From positions 372,001 through 436,000 of the forward strand of contig NZ_CP014674.1 in NCBI RefSeq assembly GCF_001787335.1: 64,000 bases of DNA, in the 5' to 3' direction. This document shows, one piece after another, positions 44,308 through 53,867 of the stretch. Positions within the stretch are counted from its first letter, which is position 1, and every line of letters starts with the position of its first letter. The notes beneath the pieces are model-generated. The model was not told the origin of the DNA. It was given only the letters and a program-made list of their open reading frames with translations, and ran no database searches. Position numbers and translations under genes: made by a program. The DNA comes from Kozakia baliensis. GTDB lineage: Bacteria > Pseudomonadota > Alphaproteobacteria > Acetobacterales > Acetobacteraceae.

Positions 44308-44898
44308 TTAACGCGGCTTTTCGAGTTGCCATGTCAGATGGGTGCGGATAGCGGGCCATTCGGCGGCGGTAATGCTATAGACGCAACTGTCGCGGAGCGC
44401 GCCATCCGGCGTGCGTTGGTGGGCGCGCAAAATGCCGTCCAGCTTGGCGCCGAGGCGTTCGATGGCGCTGCGGCTTTCTTGGTTTAGAAAATGCGTGCGA
44501 AATTCGACGGCGGTGCACCCGAGACGATCGAAAGCATGGCTCAGGAGGAGTTTCTTCGCCTCGGTATTGAGAGCGGTGCGTCGCACGCTGGCGGCATACC
44601 ATGTCGAGCCGATTTCCACGCGTGGCGTTGCCGCGTCGATATTCATGAAAGTGGTCATGCCGACGATTTTGCCGCTGGGTTGGGCAACGACAGTGAAAGG
44701 CAGCATGGTGCCGCGCTCTTGCAGCGCTAAGCGGCGGGAAATTTCCTGCTCCATCCCCTCTGGCGAGGGGGCGTTCGTGTACCAAAGTCGCCAAGCCTCA
44801 CCATCGCGCGCGGCGGCCACGAGGGCGTCGTGATGAACGAGGGAGAGAGGGATGAGTTCGACGTAATCGCCGGAGAGCGTGGCCGTTTCGAAGGTCAT
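44308..44898 (-). CDS. GNAT-family N-acetyltransferase (RimJ/RimL-like)
   Basis: The 196-residue protein fits the GNAT_3/RimJ group, which acetylates protein N-termini or small molecules with acetyl-CoA. DYVELIPLSLVHHDALVAAA leads, followed by FTVVAQPSGKIVGMTTFMNI, and the acetyl-CoA region has RRTALNTEAKKLLLSHAFDR with CTAVEFRTHFLNQESRSAIE. Substrate unknown. Its ATG overlaps the stop of the upstream phosphodiesterase by four bases. Confidence 0.88.
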   Translation of the reverse strand: MTFETATLSGDYVELIPLSLVHHDALVAAARDGEAWRLWYTNAPSPEGMEQEISRRLALQERGTMLPFTVVAQPSGKIVGMTTFMNIDAATPRVEIGSTWYAASVRRTALNTEAKKLLLSHAFDRLGCTAVEFRTHFLNQESRSAIERLGAKLDGILRAHQRTPDGALRDSCVYSITAAEWPAIRTHLTWQLEKPR

Positions 44899-46136
44899 TG
44901 AACGATTCCATAACCACCGCGCAAAGCGGGTTGGAAGGGGGCGATGCTTCCATCCGAGGGTTGAGGGAGAAGCCCGAGCAGATGCATCGTCAATGGATAG
45001 ATATCAACATTGTCGAAGGGGGCGAGTTTTGCGCCGGGTGTAAAAGCAGGTCCTTGGGCGATGAAGAGCGCCGTCATGCTCGGCAGCATGTTGTCGTACC
45101 CATGCGCGCCTTTATCGGTGAAAGAGTGGGTGTCTTTGACGATCATCCATCCTTCATCGGCAAGGCATAGGAAATCCGGGACGCGCGGATTGCGGCCGTA
45201 ATGCAATGCGGTGGGAATGCGATCTTTCGGCCAGCAAAATACATGAGGGCGAGGTTTGGCGAGCGCTGCCGCCAGTTCGCGTTCGTGGCCAGGGGCGGCG
45301 TCCAGACCGGCATAGGGACCGGTCGTGACGACATGCATGGAATCCGCCGGAGCCAGTGTGTCGAGCGTGATCGTGCGTTGCGGACTGATCTCCGTCATGC
45401 CGTGATCGGAGACGACGATGATATTGGCGACGACGCCGTGCATTTGCAGCCCGGCCAACAGACGGGCCATCGCTGCGTCAACTTCACGCGCGGCTGCGGC
45501 GACTTCCTCCGAATGTGGGCCGTGTTTATGACCGGCATGATCGACCGCATCGAAATAGAGCAATCCGAGCGCGGGGCGTTCACTGGGGGTGCGCTTGAAC
45601 CAGGAGAGCACTGTATCCACACGTTGATCCGGCGTTTCCTTGGCGTCGAAATGGTGCCATTCGGCGGGACGGGTGTTTTGGATCGGCACATCGGTGCCAG
45701 GCCAAAACATGGAGGCGGTTCGTATGCCGTGCATTTGCGCGGTGACCCAGGTGGGCGTGGCTTCATTCCACCAGCGCGGATCGTCCAGCCTCGTTTTCTT
45801 TCCGACGTCAAAGATTTCATCGGGAATGGTGGGATCGCGCATGACATTGTCGACGATACCATGATGATCCGGCCGCAGACCGGTGACGAGCGTATAATGA
45901 TTGGGAAATGTCTTGGATGGGAAGGACGGGTGCATGCCCGTCTGGACACCGTCCTGCGCCATGCGATCCAAAGTCGGTGTATTGCCCTGGTGTAAGTAAT
46001 CGGGGCGGAAACCGTCGATCGAGACAAGAAGAACCGGGGGCGGCCCGAAGGAGGCGCCCGGATTGCCGGATGGATCGCTCCCGTTACAGCCTGTAAGAGC
46101 GAGAAGAACGATCAAAAGGAAGGAAAGTCGGGCCAT
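44895..46136 (-). CDS. ectonucleotide pyrophosphatase/phosphodiesterase lipoprotein
   Basis: The 413-residue protein is an alkaline-phosphatase-superfamily NPP enzyme. The lipobox is LIVLLALTGCNGSD, so it is lipid-anchored outside the inner membrane. Metal and nucleophile sites include LLVSIDGFRPDYLHQGNTPT, PSFPSKTFPNHYTLVTGLRP with the catalytic Thr, YFDAVDHAGHKHGP and NIIVVSDHGMTEISPQ. It probably hydrolyses nucleotide phosphodiesters in the periplasm. Full length. It is coupled to the GNAT gene downstream. Confidence 0.92.
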   Translation of the reverse strand: MARLSFLLIVLLALTGCNGSDPSGNPGASFGPPPVLLVSIDGFRPDYLHQGNTPTLDRMAQDGVQTGMHPSFPSKTFPNHYTLVTGLRPDHHGIVDNVMRDPTIPDEIFDVGKKTRLDDPRWWNEATPTWVTAQMHGIRTASMFWPGTDVPIQNTRPAEWHHFDAKETPDQRVDTVLSWFKRTPSERPALGLLYFDAVDHAGHKHGPHSEEVAAAAREVDAAMARLLAGLQMHGVVANIIVVSDHGMTEISPQRTITLDTLAPADSMHVVTTGPYAGLDAAPGHERELAAALAKPRPHVFCWPKDRIPTALHYGRNPRVPDFLCLADEGWMIVKDTHSFTDKGAHGYDNMLPSMTALFIAQGPAFTPGAKLAPFDNVDIYPLTMHLLGLLPQPSDGSIAPFQPALRGGYGIVQ

Positions 46137-46189
46137 CGTAAAAGAGTGGCAGGATGGCGCGACACGGGCAATCGTCTTTCGTATCGTGA

Positions 46190-48319
46190 TCAGTGCTCCT
46201 TATTGAGCTTACGCTCCCATGCTTGGTGGACTTTCGCGGCGTCGGACGTATTTGTCACGTGTCCTTTTTTTGCTTTGCCGTGATGAGTGGCGGCAGGGGC
46301 GGGCGCTGCGCGAACCTGAGGGGCTCCTTTGCCGGTGGTGGCACCCGGTTTGATGCCCGAAGCAGGGCGTGTGTTAACTTCGGCCAGCGCCTGTTCGCAT
46401 ACGCTGCCTTTGCCGACGCCGAATTGGATGGTCGGCAGCAATACGGCAGGCGGAAAGACGACGGCGAGGGCCGCTGTGGCGGCGGCACGACCGATGATCT
46501 CCGCACCCGGCATGATGGCGGGGCTTTTGATCGGGCCGGAGATATTCACGCGTCCTGGAAAGGAGAGGACGTTGAGGCCCGTTGAGCGCGTATCGACGTG
46601 ATAATCCAATGTGTCGTTACGCATATTGATGGTGCCGCCGCCGATCGTGCGGGTGTTGCTGGTTTGGAGCAGCATCGAATTGGTGCGGATGATGCCCTGG
46701 CGCAAAGGCATATCGGCGATGAAGCATTGCAGATCGGAACGCTGCGGAATGCCGAGTGCGGAGAGGATGGCGCTACCGACTTTCAGCCCCATCAGATCGG
46801 GCAGTAGCGCCGAGACGTCACCGCCATGATCGACCACCAACGTAATTCCGCCATCGCCGTTGGCGACGAGATTGGCGACGGAATTACCGGTGGAAGTGAG
46901 CGTGATATGGCCGCCGAGCGTGCCTTCTCCCTTGAACGTGCCGGTCGATTGCATCAGGCGCTGGATGGAAAGACGCGACACGTCTACGCGCAGTTTGGTT
47001 GCGAATTCTTCGTTCTTCGCGGGGTTTAGGGTCGCCGCCATGGCAAGCGTGCCGTTGCCGACGGCGAAATTGAGATGTTTGACGTCGATCGCGCCGTCCT
47101 GGATGACGATATCGGTGTCGATATTATCCAGCGGCATCTTTTTGTTTTCGATATGGTCGCCGTGATAGGTCAGATGCGCGTTGACGGCATTCAGCTTCGG
47201 CACATTGATCTTCTGATCCGGTAGAATCTGATTGCTGGCGGTGTTGGCTTTGCTCTCGTCCTTGCCCGGCTTGGCACCGATGAAGCCGCCCAAATCCGCT
47301 AGATCGACGCGATGGGAATGTAGGCGGGCGTCGACGTTGATCGGTTTGGCGCGCGGATCGACCGCGATGTTTCCGCCGATATCCGACGAACCCATACGGC
47401 CTTCGAAATTATCGAAGCGAATACGTGCGGCGGTATAATTGAGCTTGCCGATCACGTTATAGGCGGGCGTATGCGGGATGGGGATGGCGGTCAGCGCATA
47501 AAGTAGCGCCATGTCCGGCCCGGCGAAATGTAGGTCGAGATTGGTGCCTTTGAAATGAAGCGGGTCGTTCACCACGCCGCGCAGAGTGACGTAGGTTGGA
47601 CCGTTGGCGAGGCGTCCATCGATCGGGTAGGGGCGTGTTTCGTTGGTCAGCGTCAACAGCGAGCCGCCGACGATGTGGCCGTTGATCGGCGCTTGAGCGT
47701 ATCGGCCTTTAAGATCGATCACGATGCTGCCTTCATCGTCACCCTTAGGAGGCGTCGTATGCATCAGCACGCGCATATCGGTTTTCATTTTGGCGAGTGC
47801 TAAACGAACATCGCCGTCATTGATGCGGACTTCGCCGATTTTCGGCAGGGAGGAGAGATCGCCGCTCGAAGAAGAACTGGATTTGTCCTTACCGCTGCTG
47901 AAGGAATAATTATTTTGCCCATCGAGGCGTGAGACGATGTCGCCGCGTGGCGTGTCCACGGCGATCAAGGGCAGCGCGATGCCGTGGCCTGTGATGTACC
48001 GCCAGACATTGGCGGACACGGTGATGTGTTTGGCGCTGGCGAAGTCTTCTTTTTCCTTCTCGAAGCCTTCGGGTTGCTTGATGTCGAGATCGTCCACCGT
48101 GACGGTCGTCACGAAACCAAGGCGGACATGGAGGTGAGAGATCGTGGCTGGGCGATGCAGCGCGGCTGTCATGCGCCTATTGATCGTCGGGACGAACCAA
48201 TCCCATCGCCAGAAAATAATCAATAAGACGATGAGAAAGACGAAAGCGGCGAGAATAATCCCCAGCGTGCGGAGGATAGGATGACGCCGCGATACCGCGA
48301 CGTTCGTCTGAGTGGTCAC
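46190..48319 (-). CDS. AsmA-family envelope protein
   Basis: The 709-residue protein has one N-terminal transmembrane helix (LRTLGIILAAFVFLIVLLII), then a long beta-rich AsmA/TamB-type region (PATISHLHVRLGFVTTVTVD, GRMGSSDIGGNIAVDPRAKP) and a C-terminal AsmA_2-type domain (DYHVDTRSTGLNVLSFPGRV, NISGPIKSPAIMPGAEIIGR). The tail is Lys/Ala-rich. Such proteins are proposed to bridge the membranes and move lipids. It precedes a small glycine-zipper gene on the same strand. Confidence 0.9.
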   Translation of the reverse strand: MTTQTNVAVSRRHPILRTLGIILAAFVFLIVLLIIFWRWDWFVPTINRRMTAALHRPATISHLHVRLGFVTTVTVDDLDIKQPEGFEKEKEDFASAKHITVSANVWRYITGHGIALPLIAVDTPRGDIVSRLDGQNNYSFSSGKDKSSSSSSGDLSSLPKIGEVRINDGDVRLALAKMKTDMRVLMHTTPPKGDDEGSIVIDLKGRYAQAPINGHIVGGSLLTLTNETRPYPIDGRLANGPTYVTLRGVVNDPLHFKGTNLDLHFAGPDMALLYALTAIPIPHTPAYNVIGKLNYTAARIRFDNFEGRMGSSDIGGNIAVDPRAKPINVDARLHSHRVDLADLGGFIGAKPGKDESKANTASNQILPDQKINVPKLNAVNAHLTYHGDHIENKKMPLDNIDTDIVIQDGAIDVKHLNFAVGNGTLAMAATLNPAKNEEFATKLRVDVSRLSIQRLMQSTGTFKGEGTLGGHITLTSTGNSVANLVANGDGGITLVVDHGGDVSALLPDLMGLKVGSAILSALGIPQRSDLQCFIADMPLRQGIIRTNSMLLQTSNTRTIGGGTINMRNDTLDYHVDTRSTGLNVLSFPGRVNISGPIKSPAIMPGAEIIGRAAATAALAVVFPPAVLLPTIQFGVGKGSVCEQALAEVNTRPASGIKPGATTGKGAPQVRAAPAPAATHHGKAKKGHVTNTSDAAKVHQAWERKLNKEH

Positions 48320-48343
48320 GATCTCAAATCTCCGACTTGTCGA

Positions 48344-48670
48344 TTACTGCTGCGGGGGATGCTCGCTGCTGTTGCCGGTCGGATTATTCGGCGTCATGGA
48401 TTGCGTGCTGTTTTGATTGTTCTGCGAGTTCTCTTGCGCTTTTTGCTGCTTTTCCGCCTCGCGCTGTTCCTTACGCGCTTGATGGCGACGTGACATTCCG
48501 GCAGCGCAGCCACCGGCGGCCCCCATTTTGGCGTGGCCCTTGCCGACGAAATGTCCAGCAACCGCGCCGACGGCCCCGCCTTTGATGCAGCCACCCGGTT
48601 CGGCCAGGGCAGGTGTCAGGCTCAACGTGGCTGTCATAAGCGTAGCAGCGCAAAGAAATGTTTTCTTCAT
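48344..48670 (-). CDS. small secreted glycine-zipper protein
   Basis: The 108-residue protein has a signal peptide (MKKTFLCAATLMTATLSLTP, ending ALA) and a glycine zipper (GCIKGGAVGAVAGHFVGKGH, AKMGAAGGCAAGMSRR), then a Gln/Asn-rich charged tail. It likely inserts into or associates with the outer membrane. Function unknown. The frame is open up to 48706, but the signal peptide fixes ATG 48670. It lies 24 bases upstream of the asmA-like gene. Confidence 0.75.
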   Translation of the reverse strand: MKKTFLCAATLMTATLSLTPALAEPGGCIKGGAVGAVAGHFVGKGHAKMGAAGGCAAGMSRRHQARKEQREAEKQQKAQENSQNNQNSTQSMTPNNPTGNSSEHPPQQ

Positions 48671-48849
48671 CGGAGACTCTTTCCTTTTTTGCGTTGGATC
48701 AAGCATTTCACGATCCTGGTCCGTTGAGCCTTATACGGTTCAGCGGTGCGTCGGTTCCGGTGACGGCATGAGGGGAGCGTGGTGAGATGCTCGTTGCAAA
48801 AAGGAAAAAGCATGTGCTCGGGAAGGTTTTGGAGCACGAATAAGGAGGG

Positions 48850-49413
48850 TTATTCCGCAATCAGCCAGTAAGGCACATGACCGATAAAAGTCTCGGAAAG
48901 TTTTTTCTGATCGGCTGGGGCAAGAAACGCGATGGCGGCGGCAATCGCCGCTGGATGCGGTGCCGCGGAGCGCTCGATTCCTGCCAGAAAGGCGGGGAGA
49001 GTGTGGCCGCGTGAGGTTAGTTGCACATAAGGCAACGTCCGCATTTCCAGCGTGGTGTCCGTCGGGCAATGTTTGAGGCGCAACGCCGTTGGAACTTCAC
49101 CATCGAGCTGCACGAAGCCAGTCGTTTCCACGTAAAGAGCAGTCGGCGCGATAGGAGAGCGCAGATACCAGAAATCGTCGCTTTTGGGTTCCAGAAGGTA
49201 AGGAAGCCAATGATACAAAACGGTGTTCGGCGGGCAGGAGGCTGCTTCGGAAAACGGCGCCATGATGAAAACGCAAGGGCGTGAGGCGCTATGGGGTGTC
49301 TCGAACGCGAGAATGGCTGGGGTTAGTTCCAGCGCTTCTTGGCTTTGTAGCGCTTCGATAGCGCACAAAGCCAACGTATTGCGGTTGAAGAAAAGCTGTG
49401 CCCCATAGCACAT
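48850..49413 (-). CDS. hypothetical protein, 187 residues
   Basis: I do not recognise the family. The frame opens MCYGAQLFFNRNTLALCAIE and stays open further upstream, with FP and LQKS codons, to near the palindrome at 49436; the real start could therefore be different. The middle has YHWLPYLLEPKSDDFWYLRS and the end is Ala-rich (HPAAIAAAIAFLAPADQKKL). No signal peptide or membrane span is clear. It lies between the glycine-zipper gene and the IS110 element, which may have separated it from its promoter. Confidence 0.55.
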   Translation of the reverse strand: MCYGAQLFFNRNTLALCAIEALQSQEALELTPAILAFETPHSASRPCVFIMAPFSEAASCPPNTVLYHWLPYLLEPKSDDFWYLRSPIAPTALYVETTGFVQLDGEVPTALRLKHCPTDTTLEMRTLPYVQLTSRGHTLPAFLAGIERSAAPHPAAIAAAIAFLAPADQKKLSETFIGHVPYWLIAE

Positions 49414-49435
49414 CGGGAAGCTCTTTTGCAGAGTT

Positions 49436-49465
49436 CACCTATCTGGCCTTAAGGCCAGATAGGTG
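49436..49465. repeat. 30-bp perfect palindrome at the IS110 left flank
   Basis: CACCTATCTGGCC, TTAA, GGCCAGATAGGTG reads identically on both strands. It immediately precedes the proposed left end of the IS110 element. IS110-type elements often insert beside palindromic or repeat targets. If the element is removed, the palindrome would include the stop codon of the truncated glycosyltransferase. No T-run follows on either side, so it is not a good intrinsic terminator. Confidence 0.85.
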
Positions 49466-50888
49466 GCCACGGACCGGGCGATATGTCTCCACAATGATGG
49501 TGTCCAGCCACACAGGGGAGATAACCGGCCGTGACCAGACCCAACCCTACACCGACAACAGCTGTTCTCGTCGCTATCGATGTTGCCAAATCACGCAATG
49601 AAGTCTTGATTGAGGTGCCCGGTAATCGACGGCGTCGACGCCTGACTGTGGCCAACACGCGCACAGAACATGACCGTTTCATTGCAGAACTGCAGGCCCT
49701 GGCACCGCGGCCGGTCATTGTTGGCTTCGAACCGACCGGACATTATCATCGTCCGCTGGCCTGGCGCCTCGTGCAGGCCGGGTTTGATGCACGCCTGATT
49801 TCTTCGGTCGCTCTGGCCCGCACGCGAGAGGCGCTGCACAACGGCTGGGACAAGAATGACCCCAAGGATGCACAGGTCATCCTGCACATGCTCCAGATTG
49901 GCGCAGCCAAACCATATCATGATCCTCTTGCCAACGAGATCAACAACATTCAGGAATTGTCCGTTACCCATGAAGTGATTTCCCGTGCCAAAACCGAGGT
50001 CCAGCACCGGATCCTTACCCACTATCTGCCTCTCTATTTTCCGGAAATTGAGCGCTTCAAGGGCAACACGCGCAGCGACTGGTTCTTTGCCCTCCTTGAG
50101 CAATTTCCTGTTCCAGCTGCTATTACCGCGCTCAGCAAGGAGGCGTTTGTTGCTGCCGCCTGGAGTGTTGTTGGGCGCAAGGTCAGTAAATCTCGTCTTC
50201 TGGGTGATATCTGGGAAACAGCTCATAGATCGATTGCGCTGCCTGTTTCTCCGGATGCCCCAGCGATCGAGATGTTCCGGGTCGTCCTAGGCGAGGCGCG
50301 AAGGCTGATCGCGCAACGTGATGCGATCGAGGAAGCTGCGATTGACCTACTCGGCGATCACAGCGACTTTCAACGCTTGCAGCAGGTGCCGGGGATCGGG
50401 CCAATCCATGCCCTGACGATTCTTGCCGAGGCAGGCGACCTGCGGCGATTTCGTCATCACCGGCAATTTCTGAAATTCTGTGGTCTTGACCTGTCAACCT
50501 ATCAGTCAGGCCAATATCGCGGCAAAACCAAGCTGTCCAAACGCGGCAACGCGCGTCTGCGACGGACACTGTGGATGGCGGCACAGGTCGCCATTCGCCA
50601 GCGTGAGAACAGCTTCCGTGACAAGTTCGACCGCTATGTGGCCAGGGACCGGCATGATCCGGACCTGCGCCGCAAGGCGTTCACAGCCATCACCGCAAAG
50701 ATGGGGCGCGTTGTGCACGCGATCATCAAACGCGGTGACGATTACCGGCCTTTCGTCGAAGGGCCGGTGCCAGGTGGAGGAACCCCTCTCTATTGGTGCC
50801 ATGAGGGCGCATCTGCGACCCTGTAGATAATGTTAGGGTCTTCCACCTGGGTTTTCGCATCCCATCTTCAGGACGGTTAGGGCCACGG
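49465..50888 (+). mobile_element. IS110-family insertion sequence
   Basis: The element contains one large recombinase gene and short non-coding ends. GGCCACGG occurs at 49465-49472 and again at 50881-50888, as expected for the duplicated core at the ends of an IS110-type insertion, and these were used as limits. The right limit is less certain and may lie as far as about 50960. The insertion has cut the 3' end of the glycosyltransferase gene on the minus strand. Confidence 0.7.
49531..50826 (+). CDS. IS110-family transposase (DEDD recombinase)
   Basis: The 431-residue recombinase has the N-terminal RuvC-like DEDD domain: AVLVAIDVAKSRNEVLIEV, PVIVGFEPTGHYHRPLAWRL and NGWDKNDPKDAQVILHMLQ carry the acidic set. 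The C-terminal Transposase_20 domain has RLQQVPGIGPIHALTILAEA, a helix-hairpin-helix, followed by KTKLSKRGNARLRRTLWMAA with the catalytic-type serine. Start is GTG 49531 with GGGAG about ten bases before. It appears intact. Confidence 0.95.
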   Translation: MTRPNPTPTTAVLVAIDVAKSRNEVLIEVPGNRRRRRLTVANTRTEHDRFIAELQALAPRPVIVGFEPTGHYHRPLAWRLVQAGFDARLISSVALARTREALHNGWDKNDPKDAQVILHMLQIGAAKPYHDPLANEINNIQELSVTHEVISRAKTEVQHRILTHYLPLYFPEIERFKGNTRSDWFFALLEQFPVPAAITALSKEAFVAAAWSVVGRKVSKSRLLGDIWETAHRSIALPVSPDAPAIEMFRVVLGEARRLIAQRDAIEEAAIDLLGDHSDFQRLQQVPGIGPIHALTILAEAGDLRRFRHHRQFLKFCGLDLSTYQSGQYRGKTKLSKRGNARLRRTLWMAAQVAIRQRENSFRDKFDRYVARDRHDPDLRRKAFTAITAKMGRVVHAIIKRGDDYRPFVEGPVPGGGTPLYWCHEGASATL

Positions 50889-51985
50889 CACCAACATGCC
50901 GCACTGGACCCTGTGTTTGCTATGGCCGGGAGCGCCCTTATTTTGCGGTGGAGACCGCCTGGTTTTTGCTTGCAGTATTTTTCAACGACAGTGCAAACTG
51001 CCGATGGAGACGTGTTGCCAAATCGACCGGATGCTTCCCGATATAGGACGTTCTCAGTATGCAAGGTGGCGAAACGCAATGCATCATAAATGACGCGATT
51101 GGCACGCTCTCCTGTGAGAACGGGTAAATCTGTATGGTTGGGCGGTTTAAGCGCTCTTTTGATCTGCCAGAAAAGCTCGATCAATCCCGCCTGCGCGATG
51201 GCGGAAGCATAATGACGGGTCTGTTCGAGTAAACATAGAGGGGCAGTGTCCTCTATGTCATTGCGATCGAAATATTCCCAAACATCGTTGGATTGATATC
51301 CGTCCTGGCGTTGCGCCAAGCGCTGCGCATAATGTGTCGCGCTGCGGGAGATGTAATGCAGGATCTTGGCCCGTTCCCAGCAAAGAGGGGGATCGGCACC
51401 TTCGTTGACATGACAATCGCCGCACGCGTTGACGTAATGGTTCGGCTCAATGTCCCAACGATAAGGATCGATATACTCGCCACGGAAATATTGCGGGCGA
51501 ATAAAGGATTTATACAGTCGATGATCCGGTAGCGCGGCTTCGGCATGACGGGAATAGGCTGCTATCGGAGGGAGGCGTGGTTTGGCGATGTGTCCATTCG
51601 AGCCGTAAATGCACCAATGAACCGCAACGCCATGGGCTTCGGGAAAATTGCTGAGAAACGTACGAACATCGGGAGCGGAAACGGGGTAGAAATATTCGTC
51701 GCAATCGAAAAAGCCGATCCAGTCGTAATCGTCGCGATAAAGGGAAATCGCTTCCCGATAGGCGTCGAAACGGCGGGCGGAAAGTTCGGAACACGAGGAT
51801 TGGTACCGATGCGCCTTGACCTTAAAGAGGCTCTTGGCAGTTTGAATGATTTCCCACGTTCCGTCTTCGGAATGGTCATCGAAGATCAGGAGTGCATCGA
51901 AGCCGCAGGCGAGGTGGTGGGAGATCCACCAAGCGATGTCGTCCGCCTCATTCTTGACGAAAAGGGCGGCGGCGACGCTTGGCAT
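50889..51985 (-). pseudogene. glycosyltransferase (GT2/GT92-like), 3' end replaced by IS110
   Basis: The gene reads MPSVAAALFVKNEADDIAWW, then FDALLIFDDHSEDGTWEIIQ and the metal-site region WIGFFDCDEYFYPVSAPDV, followed by RYFRGEYIDPYRWDIEP-like middle sequence (YFRGEYIDPYRWDIEPNHYV). This is a GT-A enzyme of the GT92/DUF4422-like form. Beyond about residue 365 the frame enters the IS and ends at 50726 in unrelated codons. If the IS is taken out, the frame would end after a few residues at TAG inside the palindrome. The catalytic part is complete, so a hybrid product might still fold; function is uncertain. Confidence 0.7.
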
Positions 51986-52032
51986 AAATTCTCTTCTCCT
52001 GCGCTTAGCGATAGCAAAGCAGCAATGAAAGT

Positions 52033-53835
52033 TTAGTCCATCTTCAACGCGGCAAGGAACGCGCTCTGTGGGATTTCCACCTTGCCGAATTGCCTCATGC
52101 GTTTTTTACCTTCTTTCTGCTTTTCCAACAACTTACGCTTACGCGAGATATCGCCGCCATAACATTTGGCCGTCACGTCCTTGGACATGGCGCCCAGCGT
52201 CTCGCGCGCGATCACGCGGGAGCCGATCGCAGCCTGGATGGCGATCTTGAAAAGCTGACGTGGAATAAGCTCTTTGAGCTTGCTGCAAATGGCGCGGCCA
52301 CGCTGCTCGGCGACAGAACGGTGCGCGACGAAGGCCAGCGCGTCCACCGGTTCCTGGTTGACGAGGATGGAGATGCGCACGAGGTCGCTCTCTTCGTAGC
52401 CGTCCATTTGATAGTCGAAGCTGGCATAGCCTCGCGTCAGGGATTTCAAACGGTCGTAGAAATCGAATACGACTTCGTTGAGCGGCAGCTTGTACACCGC
52501 CATGGCGCGATTGCCGACATAGGTAAGGTCGAGCTGAACGCCGCGGCGCTCGCTGCACAGCGTCAATACGCTGCCGAGGTAATCGTCCTGCACCATGATC
52601 GTGGCCTTGATCCACGGCTCCTCGATGCTGGCGATTTTGCCGATATCGGGCATGTCGGCGGGGTTGTGCAGTTCTTCCTGCGTGCCGTCCGTCAGGTGCA
52701 TTTTATAGACGACGGAAGGCGCGGTCGCGATCAAATCGAGGTTGAATTCGCGCGAGAGGCGTTCTTGAATGATCTCCAGATGCAGCAGGCCGAGGAAGCC
52801 GCAACGGAAGCCGAAGCCCAGCGCCGCCGAAGTTTCCGCTTCGAAATGGAACGAGGCATCGTTCAGGCGCAGCTTGGCGAGGCTGTCACGCAATTTGTCG
52901 AAATCATCCGCATCGACGGGGAACAGCCCGCACCACACTACCGGGATGGAGGGTTTGAACCCGGCCAATGGCTTTTCAGCGGGTTGGCGATCCAGTGTTA
53001 CGGTGTCACCCACCGCGACATCCGCCACGGTTTTGATCGCGGCGTTGATGTAGCCCATCTCGCCTGGACCGAGTTCTTCGACCGGAGACATTTTGGGCAG
53101 GAATACACCCACTTGATCGACATGATAGGTCGAGCCGGCCTGCATCATGCGGATGCGGTCCCCGCGCTTCACCTTGCCGTTCATGACGCGGATCAGGATG
53201 ATGACACCGAGATACGGGTCGTACCAGCTATCGACCAACAGTGCTTGAAGTGGCGCGTTTTCATCGCCTTTCGGCGGGGGAAGGCGCGTGACGAGCGCTT
53301 CCAGCACGCCTTCGATGTTCAGACCGGTCTTGGCCGAGACCTCGACGGCATCGTCCGCCGGAATGCCGACGACATCCTCGATCTGCGTGCGAACGCGCTC
53401 GACATCCGCTGCCGGAAGATCGACTTTGTTCAGAACCGGCACGATCTCGTGATTGGAGTCGATGGCCTGATAGACGTTGGCGAGCGTTTGCGCTTCCACA
53501 CCTTGAGAGGCGTCCACAACAAGGATCGAACCTTCGCAGGCGGCGAGCGAGCGGCTCACCTCATAGGCGAAGTCCACATGGCCCGGCGTGTCCATGAGAT
53601 TGAGCGTATAGATTTTGCCGTCTTTCGCCGGATAGGTCAGGCGGACGGTCTGCGCCTTGATCGTGATGCCGCGTTCCTGTTCCAGCTCCATGCTGTCCAG
53701 GACTTGGTTCTTCATTTCACGCGCGGTCAGCGCGCCGCAAGCTTGAATCAGCCGGTCGGCCAGGGTCGATTTGCCATGGTCGATATGGGCGATGATCGAG
53801 AAGTTGCGGATCAGGGAAAGCGGGGTGCCGGTCAT
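52033..53835 (-). CDS. lepA: elongation factor 4 (LepA)
   Basis: The 600-residue translational GTPase promotes back-translocation and initiation-related steps on the ribosome. G motifs are [40 protein letters not shown] and [15 protein letters not shown]. The LepA-specific C-terminal domain ends in [20 protein letters not shown] with [15 protein letters not shown]. It is full length. It is preceded by the OmpA/MotB-like gene with a 32-base gap. Confidence 0.97.
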   Translation of the reverse strand: MTGTPLSLIRNFSIIAHIDHGKSTLADRLIQACGALTAREMKNQVLDSMELEQERGITIKAQTVRLTYPAKDGKIYTLNLMDTPGHVDFAYEVSRSLAACEGSILVVDASQGVEAQTLANVYQAIDSNHEIVPVLNKVDLPAADVERVRTQIEDVVGIPADDAVEVSAKTGLNIEGVLEALVTRLPPPKGDENAPLQALLVDSWYDPYLGVIILIRVMNGKVKRGDRIRMMQAGSTYHVDQVGVFLPKMSPVEELGPGEMGYINAAIKTVADVAVGDTVTLDRQPAEKPLAGFKPSIPVVWCGLFPVDADDFDKLRDSLAKLRLNDASFHFEAETSAALGFGFRCGFLGLLHLEIIQERLSREFNLDLIATAPSVVYKMHLTDGTQEELHNPADMPDIGKIASIEEPWIKATIMVQDDYLGSVLTLCSERRGVQLDLTYVGNRAMAVYKLPLNEVVFDFYDRLKSLTRGYASFDYQMDGYEESDLVRISILVNQEPVDALAFVAHRSVAEQRGRAICSKLKELIPRQLFKIAIQAAIGSRVIARETLGAMSKDVTAKCYGGDISRKRKLLEKQKEGKKRMRQFGKVEIPQSAFLAALKMD

Positions 53836-53867
53836 GGTCGCTCATGTAGTGTATTGTCGGGCGCTTG

